A DNA stretch of 6,154 nucleotides from Desulfobacula sp. (GTDB taxonomy: Bacteria; Desulfobacterota; Desulfobacteria; Desulfobacterales; Desulfobacteraceae). The DNA lies in contig JAABTB010000498.1 in assembly GCA_011390085.1 (NCBI GenBank), positions 1 through 6,154 of the forward strand, given 5' to 3'. Positions 1 to 6,135 of the stretch are shown piece by piece (position 1 is the stretch's first letter; each line of letters begins with the position of its first letter). A program made the position numbers and the translations under genes. The notes under the pieces are model-generated. The model ran no database searches. It was not told the DNA's origin and was given only the letters and a program-made list of their open reading frames with translations.

Positions 1-2
1 GA

Positions 3-680
3 GCGGCGGTTTTTGCCTTGACCCTTTATTATTTCTCTGTTCAGGGTTCCAATGCTATCCCGCTGCTCAAAAACAGGATTCAGATGATGGCGTTGCCCTG
101 GATTTCAGAGCTCATGCGGGAAGAACCGGCCAAAGAACCGGTGAAAGCACCAGAGGTCCGGGAAAAAATCACCCATGAGCCTCTGCCGTCCATGCCCCTT
201 GCCTTTGAGGATTTCGAAAAGCCGATTTTATCCGAATCCACGGACACCCGGGCTGAAGCGGGTCAGGAGAAGATCCTGTCCCCGCCTCCTCAATCGGCGG
301 ACCGCCAGGAAGAAAGCCCTCCCCCGGCCCCCCCGCTTCCCACGGAAAACCTCATTGTCCGGTTCGATTACAATACCAATGATTTAACGGAGGATGATCT
401 CAAGCACCTGACCCGGTTTGCAGACATCCTGAGGATGCATCCTGAGGCCGAAATCAAGATCACCGGGTATACGGATTCAGAAGGAAATGAAAACTACAAT
501 CAGAAGCTTTCCGAGTTCAGGGCCAATATCGTTAAAAGCTTTTTCATGGGCCATGGCTTGAGATCAGAGCAGATCAAGGCCCTGGGCCTGGGCAGCCGGA
601 ACCCTCTGGATAGCAATGAAACACTGGCCGGGCGCATGGTGAACCGGCGGGTTGAAGTCGAGGTTATAAACAGGATATAA
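3..680 (+). CDS. OmpA-family C-terminal domain protein with membrane anchor (5' end outside the window)
   Basis: The frame is open from the window edge, so the first 5 visible codons (AAVFA) and the next residues (LTLYYFSVQG) form what looks like the end of a transmembrane helix; the true start probably lies upstream. A TTG at 18 could be a start, but no ribosome binding site precedes it and it would cut the helix in half. After the helix come about 90 residues of low-complexity linker rich in Pro and Glu, a typical periplasm-spanning spacer. Visible residues about 117-222 are an OmpA-like peptidoglycan-binding domain: it opens with IVRFDYNTNDLT, contains ITGYTDSEGNENYNQKLSEF with the diagnostic TD, then RA in the following helix, and ends with the NRRVEVEV strand. 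Such modules tether an inner-membrane or cytoplasmic N-terminal domain to the cell wall. The N-terminal domain cannot be identified here; a secretion-type AAA ATPase of the kind found at PEP-CTERM loci is one guess. The gene is visibly more GC-rich than the operon that follows. Confidence 0.85.
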   Translation, partial: AAVFALTLYYFSVQGSNAIPLLKNRIQMMALPWISELMREEPAKEPVKAPEVREKITHEPLPSMPLAFEDFEKPILSESTDTRAEAGQEKILSPPPQSADRQEESPPPAPPLPTENLIVRFDYNTNDLTEDDLKHLTRFADILRMHPEAEIKITGYTDSEGNENYNQKLSEFRANIVKSFFMGHGLRSEQIKALGLGSRNPLDSNETLAGRMVNRRVEVEVINRI

Positions 681-725
681 ATACAGCTTACATCTGTTGT
701 TATGAAACAAAATTTATCTTTGGGC

Positions 726-755
726 TTGCACAGCATGATAGAATTTTTGTATATT
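726..755 (+). promoter_or_regulatory. possible sigma70-type promoter of the four-gene operon
   Basis: In the gap before the acyltransferase gene, TTGCAC (726-731) and TATATT (750-755) are separated by 18 bases. The -10 matches 5 of 6 consensus positions; the -35 matches only 3 of 6. The flanking DNA is AT-rich and this is the only gap large enough to hold the operon promoter, so position supports the call more than the motif does. Confidence 0.3.
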
Positions 756-784
756 TGATTTAAGACTCCTTTCTAGATCATCCT

Positions 785-797
785 GTTAAATTTTAAC
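785..797. promoter_or_regulatory. 13-base perfect palindrome, candidate operator
   Basis: GTTAAA and TTTAAC are exact inverted arms around a single T. The palindrome lies between the possible -10 (750-755) and the start codon at 815, where a repressor site would block transcription or its progress. It is too AT-rich and short for a terminator stem and has no T-run after it. An AT-rich palindrome of this size can occur by chance. Confidence 0.25.
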
Positions 798-814
798 GGC
801 ACGGGTAACTGCTT

Positions 815-1588
815 ATGGATATACTCGGTTTCAGGTTTTTTCGCGTTAATACTGATGATATGATGGCAAAATATTATCGGCTCAGGTACGAGATTTATTG
901 TCACGAAACAGGCTTCTTACCGGCGGAAGAATATCCGGATGGATTTGAGAAAGATGAGTATGATGAACATTCCATCCATTTTGTTGCTGCGGATAAAGAT
1001 GATAATGTAATCGGAACGCTCAGGTTGATTCGTGATTCAGTAGATGGATTTCCACTGGAGCAACATTGCCCGAATTATGACCGTTCAAAAATTGATTTTC
1101 CCCGTTCCGGACTAGCCGAGATATCACGGCTTACCGTTTCGAAAGACTGGAGGCGGAGAAAAAACGATGGTCTTTACGGTATGCAGTCATATCGTTCGAC
1201 AATAGAAAATCCAATCCCTGATGAAATTCATCAAAAAAGAAAACGTCCAATTATTGTGTTCGGGTTATACAAAGTCATGTACATGGAGAGCAAAAAAGAG
1301 GGTATTACGCACTGGTATGCCGCAATGGAGCAAAAGCTGTTTGAAACACTGAAAAAATTTTCTTTTGTATTTGAGCCGATTGGCCCGGAGAATGATTATT
1401 ATGGCCCTGTAACCCCTTTTCTGGGGAAAATAGAGACTGTTGAAAAAAAGCTTTACAAAGAAAAGCCGGGAGTGATGCATCTGATGGCCTATGGCCTCGA
1501 ATCAAAATTGATGCCTAGAATCGGACTGGCTTTCCCTTTGAGGAATTGTTTGGTTATGAAAGCCGCTAAAATGTCGGGAAAAATTTAA
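815..1588 (+). CDS. PEP-CTERM/exosortase system-associated acyltransferase (N-acyl amino acid synthase-like, GNAT fold)
   Basis: This 257-residue cytoplasmic enzyme is predicted to transfer a fatty acyl group from acyl-ACP or acyl-CoA to the amine of an amino acid. The N-terminal part has the signature shared with LuxI-type and FeeM-type synthases: RLRYEIYCHETGF (22-34), an acidic loop with EKDEYDEHSIHF (45-56), VIGTLRLI (65-72) on the core beta strand, and AEISRLTVSKDWRRR (101-115), equivalent to the conserved E-SR-V...RR motif around the acyl-donor site. HWYAAMEQKLFETL (166-179) and IGPENDYYGPVTPFLG (189-204) match the pattern typical of the exosortase-associated acyltransferase subfamily. 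Long-chain N-acyl amino acid synthases of this family are known to be linked with PEP-CTERM systems, and a PEP-CTERM gene lies 3.7 kb downstream. The last 30 residues form a further basic/hydrophobic tail that might touch the membrane. It is the first gene of the operon. The ribosome site is weak (ACGGG, 801-805). The amino acid substrate cannot be read from the sequence. Confidence 0.85.
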   Translation: MDILGFRFFRVNTDDMMAKYYRLRYEIYCHETGFLPAEEYPDGFEKDEYDEHSIHFVAADKDDNVIGTLRLIRDSVDGFPLEQHCPNYDRSKIDFPRSGLAEISRLTVSKDWRRRKNDGLYGMQSYRSTIENPIPDEIHQKRKRPIIVFGLYKVMYMESKKEGITHWYAAMEQKLFETLKKFSFVFEPIGPENDYYGPVTPFLGKIETVEKKLYKEKPGVMHLMAYGLESKLMPRIGLAFPLRNCLVMKAAKMSGKI

Positions 1589-1604
1589 ATTCAAAGGTGT
1601 GACG

Positions 1605-2495
1605 ATGAAAATTATAAATGCCCATGTCCATATGGTGGAATTTGATAAAATGATCCGGAAAATGGGGGATATACAGTTGCCTGGCGGAATTTCAGTACTG
1701 AAAGACCTTGAATCCACCCTGCCGTTGTTGAATATAGACACGCTTATAAAACAAATGGATGATGCAGGAATCGTGCAATCCATACTATATGCCGTTGAGG
1801 CGCCTATTGTCTATTCCTCCAATGAGTATGTGCACATGCTCTGCAGCAGATATCCGGATCGACTTGCAGGGGTCGCATCGGTCAATCCGTTTGCACCGGA
1901 TGCCCTGGATGTCTTAGAGAATGCCGTCAACAACCTCGGATTAAGAGGGTTGAAATTTCACCCTCCCCTTCAAAAATTTTACATGAATGATGAAGCGGTT
2001 TTTCCTGTCTATCAGAAAGCGGTTGAGTTGAATATACCGATAATTTTTCATGTCGGCACAACACCGTTCGGCAGCCTTTGCAGACTGGCCCATGCCAATC
2101 CGTTGCTCGTTGACGATGTGGCGGTTGAATTTCCTGACCTTAGAATCATGTTAACCCATCTGGGGACGTTGTGGCATAATGAGGCCTTCATGGTTGTGGA
2201 AAAGAATCCCAATGTCTTTATTGATACGGCAGCATACCTTTACGAAATCGAAGAAATTTTAACCGGAAACCTCGTTGACCGGATCGGGGCGGATAAAATT
2301 ATTTTTGGTACGGACTATCCCATGCCTTACGCAGGCAAGATACATGAAATGAAGGATTTTGTCGACTGCATAAAGCGCATAAACCTTTCAGATGATATTA
2401 AAGAAATGATTTTTCATAAAAATTTTGAAACATTTTTTTCCGGCAGAACCAGCTCAACTGAAGTCCGGGCATCCGACCTGCAGGATAAGTATTAA
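1605..2495 (+). CDS. metal-dependent amidohydrolase, amidohydrolase-2 (ACMSD-like) TIM-barrel family
   Basis: A 296-residue protein with the full set of metal-site elements of the amidohydrolase-2 family: HxH at the end of strand 1 (NAHVHM, H7 and H9), LKFHPP (K117, H119), IIFHVGT (H149), MLTHLGT (H185) and FGTDYP (D237). The family includes hydrolases and non-oxidative decarboxylases that act on small carboxylates or amides with one divalent metal; the sequence does not say which reaction applies. No signal peptide is present, so it should be cytoplasmic. I chose ATG 1605 and not the in-frame GTG 1599 because AAAGG (1593-1597) sits 7 bases before the ATG but only 1 base before the GTG. The gene follows the acyltransferase by 16 bases, so the two are very likely co-transcribed. 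Possible jobs are decarboxylating or trimming an acyl amino acid, closing a ring, or recycling the product; all are inference. Confidence 0.85.
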   Translation: MKIINAHVHMVEFDKMIRKMGDIQLPGGISVLKDLESTLPLLNIDTLIKQMDDAGIVQSILYAVEAPIVYSSNEYVHMLCSRYPDRLAGVASVNPFAPDALDVLENAVNNLGLRGLKFHPPLQKFYMNDEAVFPVYQKAVELNIPIIFHVGTTPFGSLCRLAHANPLLVDDVAVEFPDLRIMLTHLGTLWHNEAFMVVEKNPNVFIDTAAYLYEIEEILTGNLVDRIGADKIIFGTDYPMPYAGKIHEMKDFVDCIKRINLSDDIKEMIFHKNFETFFSGRTSSTEVRASDLQDKY

Positions 2496-2525
2496 TCATA
2501 TGTTAAAAGCGTTCTGTGGAAGCAC

Positions 2526-3974
2526 ATGCCTAATCTGTTCAAGGACATAATCAAACGCGTCATCCGTTGGCAATATGGCAGAATTTCGTTCTACCTCTCT
2601 GATTCCGAACCTGAAAAACTGATGGAGGACGGGCGGAAAAAACTGTTTGAGGCTTTTAGAAACGCAGCAGATATTATCCCGTTTTATCAAACCTATTTAA
2701 AAAAAAATCAGGTCAATCCGGCAGATATAACAACAATTGAGGCTTTTGAACGTCATGTTCCCATTGTTAATAAGGAAATCATATTTTCCAATACTTTTTT
2801 AAAAGATATTTGTGCAAATGGATCATTGGAGGATGTCTGCCTTGTGTATTCCAGCAGCGGTTCCTCATCCGGAGCTTTTTCCTTTGGCATGGAAACATGG
2901 CGGAATCGATCCCGTATTGCAATGGGTCTTGAATTTATGCTGGACAATGCATTTCAGATTTTTAAGCAGAAGACGTTTATCATCAACTGCCTGCCCATGG
3001 GCGTTAAAATTTTTACAAGGACACTGCCGATAGCAGAAACCAGTGTTAGAGAAGATGTTGTTCTTGCCCTCCTGATGAAACTGAAGGATGAATTTGATCA
3101 GTTTATCATCATCGGTGAAAGCCTGTTTTTGAAAAAGGTATTCGAAGACGGCGAAGCTATGGGTATACCCTGGGAAAAGATCAAGGTCAATGTGATAACA
3201 GGGGGAGAATATGTTTCCGAATCATTTCGCTCCTATCTCGCATCTCTTCTTCATATTGATTTTGATGATCCGGAATCAGGAATAATTGCTGTTAATATGG
3301 GGCTCTCCGAACTTTCATTAAGTATTTTTTCAGAATGCCCTGAAACCATCCGCATCCGGCGAGCCGCCGGCAGGGATCGTGAATTTCGAAACGCCCTGAT
3401 GGGGGGCGATGTTTCATACCCACCCCTGATCATGCAGTATTATCCGTCCCAGACCTGGCTGGAAAATATTATGGATGCTGATGGAAACCCCCGTTTGATT
3501 GTTTCCCTGCTGGATAAAAAAGTTAAAATTCCTTTGATGCGGTACGACACAGAGGACATTGTGCAATTGTATTCATATCCTGAAATGGTAAAAATCCTTA
3601 AGGAATCGGGCCACGCCGATATGATACCCAGATTCAAACTGCCTTTCGGCATCATCACAGGCAAGCGCCTGGATATCAAAAACAGCCGGGGAAGCACTCT
3701 TTCGGTGTGTGAAGTCAAAGAAGTTTTATTTCAAAATTTTACGCTTTCACGTAAAATTACAGGAAATTTTAAATTGAGCCTCTCTCCGGATCAACATTTT
3801 GTTGTAACCCTTCAGCTTTTGAAGGGTGTTATCAACCAGGCTGAGATTGAAGCCTCTTATCTTTCTGAGTTTCAAAAACAGACAGATCAAAAAATTCAAA
3901 TTAAACCGGTTCCCTATTTAGAATATGGTTATGGCATAGAACATAATTTTGAACGCAAAAATCAATATGTATAA
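2526..3974 (+). CDS. PaaK/CapK-like AMP-forming carboxylate ligase (ANL superfamily)
   Basis: At 482 residues this is slightly longer than typical phenylacetate-CoA ligases. The N-terminal region resembles PaaK relatives (FRNAADIIPFYQTYLKK, 44-60, and the RHVPIVNKEII stretch). The phosphate-binding loop is SSSGSSSG (109-116), a Ser-rich variant of the usual SSGTTGKP. ITGGEYVSESFR (224-235) corresponds to the GGE region of PaaK-like enzymes, NMGLSEL (257-263) to the A5 YG-SE-type motif, MRYDTEDIV (338-346) to the A7 YRTGD-type motif, and ITGKRLDI (377-384) to the GR-D hinge before the small C-terminal domain. The expected reaction is ATP-dependent adenylation of a carboxylate, followed by transfer to CoA or another acceptor. 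The start at 2526 has a near-site GGAAG (2518-2522) only 3 bases away, so translation may be weak or coupled; the preceding gene ends 30 bases upstream. Substrate is unknown: a fatty acid for the upstream synthase or the carboxyl group of its product are both possible. Confidence 0.8.
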   Translation: MPNLFKDIIKRVIRWQYGRISFYLSDSEPEKLMEDGRKKLFEAFRNAADIIPFYQTYLKKNQVNPADITTIEAFERHVPIVNKEIIFSNTFLKDICANGSLEDVCLVYSSSGSSSGAFSFGMETWRNRSRIAMGLEFMLDNAFQIFKQKTFIINCLPMGVKIFTRTLPIAETSVREDVVLALLMKLKDEFDQFIIIGESLFLKKVFEDGEAMGIPWEKIKVNVITGGEYVSESFRSYLASLLHIDFDDPESGIIAVNMGLSELSLSIFSECPETIRIRRAAGRDREFRNALMGGDVSYPPLIMQYYPSQTWLENIMDADGNPRLIVSLLDKKVKIPLMRYDTEDIVQLYSYPEMVKILKESGHADMIPRFKLPFGIITGKRLDIKNSRGSTLSVCEVKEVLFQNFTLSRKITGNFKLSLSPDQHFVVTLQLLKGVINQAEIEASYLSEFQKQTDQKIQIKPVPYLEYGYGIEHNFERKNQYV

Positions 3975-3978
3975 CCTC

Positions 3979-3984
3979 GGAGGA
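3979..3984 (+). promoter_or_regulatory. strong ribosome binding site for the E1-like gene
   Basis: GGAGGA lies 7 bases before ATG 3992 and just after the ligase stop codon at 3972-3974. It is by far the best ribosome site in the operon and fixes the start of the E1-like gene. It suggests that the last enzyme is made at a higher rate than its upstream partners. Confidence 0.75.
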
Positions 3985-3991
3985 TCTTTAA

Positions 3992-4819
3992 ATGACAAAC
4001 GAAACTTATCATTGGAGTGAAACTTATAAGGAGTTTACAAACAGAAATATCGGGATTCTAACGTTGGCTCAGCAGGAAACCCTTCGTCAATCAAAAATCT
4101 GCCTGTTCGGTATGGGGGGGGTCGGCAGCCCTGCATTCGAAGTGCTTGTACGAACCGGGATCGGGAAATTTTCTATTGTTGATAAGGATAGGTTTGATTT
4201 GTCGAACATGAACCGCCAAATCTACGCTTTTCATGATACATGCAACAGGGATAAGGTGGCTGTGGCAGCCGAATTCGCTAGAAAAATCAACCCTGAGGTT
4301 GAAATTGAATCCTTTAAGGAAGTCACTGAAGAGAATATTCACCAGATTTTGTTTGGATCCGACATCGTGGTCCTGGCGATTGATGAATTAAAACCCTGCC
4401 TGATTATTTCACGAAAGGCCAGGGAGCTGGATATCCCGCTTGTTGAAGGCTGGGCCCTGCCGTATGGGAATGTCCGGGTATTTACGTCGGACACACCCGG
4501 ACTGGAGGATGCCTACGGGCTTTCAACAACAGGAAAAAATATTTCTGATTTTTCAGATGAGGAATTAAAGGAAATCGGAATAGCGTTATTGTTCGGCTTG
4601 GGAAAGATCGAAGGCATCTCTGATTTTTATTCTGAAACAGCAATCAATCAAATTGCCCGGGGCCACATGACCTCTTTCGCTCCTATGGCCTGGCTGACGT
4701 CGGTGTTGATGGCGAATGAGGCGCTAAAGATTTTACTGGGGATGGGCCGTATTGCCAAAGGGCCCCATTTTACGTTGTATGATCCATTTTCCCACAGGAT
4801 CCCGTCTATCGAAAAATAA
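3992..4819 (+). CDS. ThiF/MoeB/HesA-family E1-like adenylating enzyme without the usual catalytic cysteine
   Basis: A 275-residue cytoplasmic Rossmann-type adenyltransferase. The ATP site is complete: GMGGVGS loop (40-46), acidic residues in IVDKDRFDLSNMNRQ (62-76) with D64/D66, R75 and Q76, K88 in NRDKVA, and D131 in VLAIDEL. These correspond to the MoeB residues that bind ATP and magnesium. The N-terminal RNIGILTLAQQETLRQ is the usual lead-in helix. Only three cysteines exist (C37, C84, C136); none lies in the crossover region after residue 150 where ThiF/MoeB carry the catalytic Cys, and there is no CxxC zinc pair. The C-terminal end (SFAPMAWLTSVLMANEAL) is the family helix that closes the domain. 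Such variants, like TcdA and MccB relatives, may adenylate a carboxyl group without forming a thioester on the enzyme. No ubiquitin-like protein is nearby, so a small molecule or short peptide is a likely substrate; this is inference. It is the last gene of the operon and ends 5 bases from the convergent membrane-protein gene. Confidence 0.85.
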   Translation: MTNETYHWSETYKEFTNRNIGILTLAQQETLRQSKICLFGMGGVGSPAFEVLVRTGIGKFSIVDKDRFDLSNMNRQIYAFHDTCNRDKVAVAAEFARKINPEVEIESFKEVTEENIHQILFGSDIVVLAIDELKPCLIISRKARELDIPLVEGWALPYGNVRVFTSDTPGLEDAYGLSTTGKNISDFSDEELKEIGIALLFGLGKIEGISDFYSETAINQIARGHMTSFAPMAWLTSVLMANEALKILLGMGRIAKGPHFTLYDPFSHRIPSIEK

Positions 4820-4824
4820 CGGAA

Positions 4825-5196
4825 TCAATTGGATTTGAAAACATTCCTGACCTTTCGGGTATTGAAAAAAACAAGATAGAAAACGGCAAAGGCCAGGTCA
4901 ACTCCCCTCTCAATGACACTGACGCCGCTTTGCCAGTCGGTAAGCGTATCCAGCCATATCATGTAAAAGTGGGCTGGTATCTGAGTGCAGACAATCCAAA
5001 AGCCCAGTTGTCGCCCCCATTTTTTAAGTAAGATAATGCCTGTGCCGCAAAGCGGACTCAGGACGGCAAGGGAATGGAAATATAGTGTTACGGTCAGGGG
5101 GGCGATTTCTTCCATTATTCCGAAGATAATCAACCCGTGCACGGCCCCTCCTATCCAAAAACCAATGCCGATAATTTTAAGGATAATTTTGACCAT
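4825..5196 (-). CDS. small integral membrane protein of unknown function
   Basis: A 123-residue protein that I do not recognise. It appears to have four hydrophobic helices: about residues 5-27 (IGFWIGGAVHGLIIFGI), 36-57 (ending LCGTGIILL), 64-82 (LGFWIVCTQIPAHFYMIWL) and 98-111 (LAFAVFYLVFF), with a basic C-terminus (RKVRNVFKSN) that is probably cytoplasmic. I chose ATG 5196 because AAAGG (5209-5205 on the minus strand) is 8 bases upstream. A longer reading from 5259 would run through the terminator hairpin of the PEP-CTERM gene and adds a Pro-rich non-membrane lead, so it is unlikely. The gene is convergent with the E1-like gene with only 5 bases between stop codons, and no terminator is visible there, so the two transcripts probably overlap. 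There is no sign that it belongs to the biosynthetic operon. Confidence 0.7.
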   Translation of the reverse strand: MVKIILKIIGIGFWIGGAVHGLIIFGIMEEIAPLTVTLYFHSLAVLSPLCGTGIILLKKWGRQLGFWIVCTQIPAHFYMIWLDTLTDWQSGVSVIERGVDLAFAVFYLVFFNTRKVRNVFKSN

Positions 5197-5220
5197 GAAA
5201 ATAACCTTTGATGATGTATA

Positions 5221-5263
5221 GAAAATAAAGGGGGGCGGTGTATAACGACGCCACACCACCCCC
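5221..5263 (-). terminator. Rho-independent terminator of the PEP-CTERM gene
   Basis: Read on the minus strand, an 11-base stem pairs 5263-5253 (GGGGGTGGTGT) with 5241-5231 (ACACCGCCCCC), perfect except for one U-G wobble, with an 11-base loop at 5252-5242. It is followed by CTTTATTTTC, a mostly-T run. It begins 24 bases after the PEP-CTERM stop codon and ends 24 bases before the membrane-protein start, so it should insulate the two genes. On the plus strand no T-run follows the stem directly, so it is probably not an efficient terminator for the operon. Confidence 0.8.
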
Positions 5264-5287
5264 TGGAGAATTTTACTGTAAGGTTAA

Positions 5288-6127
5288 TCAGGTTCTAAAC
5301 TTTTTTTTGCCTACACCGGCAAGGCCAAGGAGACCAAAGCCAAGAAGTAGCATTGTGCCTGGTTCGGGAACCATGTTTCCTGTGCCGTTAGCAGTGCCGC
5401 TAATATTGAAACCGATAGGAATCTGTCCAAGCGGGCTCGGGTCAAGTGAGAGTGAAAATGAAAAATCCGCATTCCCCCCAGTTGAGCTGTAAGGGGCATC
5501 AATCGTGTCGGTATCATAATACGGCGCCCACAAACCCCCTACAACATCAAGAAGAGCTGTTCCCGTGTTTCTTCCAGTACTCACGTGATAGGTCCCTTCC
5601 AAATTATAGAGAAAAGCAGTGGAAGGATTATTTAAATCCTGACCGATTTGGGTGTGGCCGGCTAAACTCAAGATCAGTGTCCCATCTGTTGCTCCTGAGC
5701 CGTTAGTAAGGCTGAAATCAGGAGTATCATCCAAATAAACATCAACCCTGAGTCCGGTTGAATAAAGGTCAACCTCCCCACTTACACCTGTCGTTGGATT
5801 AAATAAGACGTCATCTATCCCGTATACATAAAGGGTTATTTCATCGGAGCTGGCAGAAGCACGATGTACAAAATCCCCACTCACCATATCCTGCCATGTA
5901 TTAATTAAACCCACTGCCCAGGCATCCTGGATACCGTCAGGCGCTGTATAAATGCCGGGGGTTAACGGTTGAGACCCTAAAACGGTAAAGGGTACACCAT
6001 TTTGGTCATAAAGAGCGCCGTTTGCAAAATAATCGCTGATACGAATCTGAAACGGTGAGGCATGAGCGGTGCTCGCTAAAAAAAGGCCACATAAAAATGA
6101 AACGAACAATAATTTAAATTTTACCAT
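5288..6127 (-). CDS. PEP-CTERM sorting domain exoprotein
   Basis: A 279-residue secreted protein. It starts with a Sec signal peptide (basic VKFK, hydrophobic core to about residue 20, likely cleavage after AHA at 23). The C-terminus has the full sorting signal: VPEPGT (253-258, PEP at 254-256), the hydrophobic stretch MLLLGFGLLGLAGVG, and the basic tail KKKFRT. Known role of this signal: the exosortase recognises PEP, cleaves near it and releases or anchors the protein at the surface. The mature part is poor in Cys and Lys, rich in Ser, Thr, Gly, Asn and Asp, as usual for surface or matrix proteins; the TDGTLILSL and LLDVVGG segments remind me of a recurring PEP-CTERM exoprotein class that includes flocculation proteins, but only weakly. 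ATG 6127 is chosen because GGAGG (6140-6136) lies 8 bases upstream; an ATG at 6142 would put that ribosome site inside the gene. It has its own terminator. The exosortase is not in the window. Confidence 0.9.
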   Translation of the reverse strand: MVKFKLLFVSFLCGLFLASTAHASPFQIRISDYFANGALYDQNGVPFTVLGSQPLTPGIYTAPDGIQDAWAVGLINTWQDMVSGDFVHRASASSDEITLYVYGIDDVLFNPTTGVSGEVDLYSTGLRVDVYLDDTPDFSLTNGSGATDGTLILSLAGHTQIGQDLNNPSTAFLYNLEGTYHVSTGRNTGTALLDVVGGLWAPYYDTDTIDAPYSSTGGNADFSFSLSLDPSPLGQIPIGFNISGTANGTGNMVPEPGTMLLLGFGLLGLAGVGKKKFRT

Positions 6128-6135
6128 TGCATCTC

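Noticed and set aside
18..20. TTG as the start of the OmpA-domain gene
   Set aside because: The frame stays open to the window edge, no ribosome binding site precedes it, and it would start inside a likely membrane helix.
681..720. Terminator after the OmpA-domain gene
   Set aside because: Only a 4-base ACAG/CTGT stem with a 7-base loop is present and no T-run follows, so it is not convincing.
500..736. Minus-strand open frame opposite the OmpA domain end
   Set aside because: It is antisense to conserved OmpA-domain codons and has no family features.
1599..1601. GTG start for the amidohydrolase
   Set aside because: The AAAGG ribosome site is only 1 base away, against 7 bases for ATG 1605.
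5197..5259. N-terminal extension of the small membrane protein
   Set aside because: It runs through the terminator hairpin of the PEP-CTERM gene; ATG 5196 has a well-placed AAAGG.
5238..5706. Plus-strand open frames across the PEP-CTERM gene
   Set aside because: They lie opposite a well-supported gene, have no recognisable domains and show the erratic composition of shadow frames.
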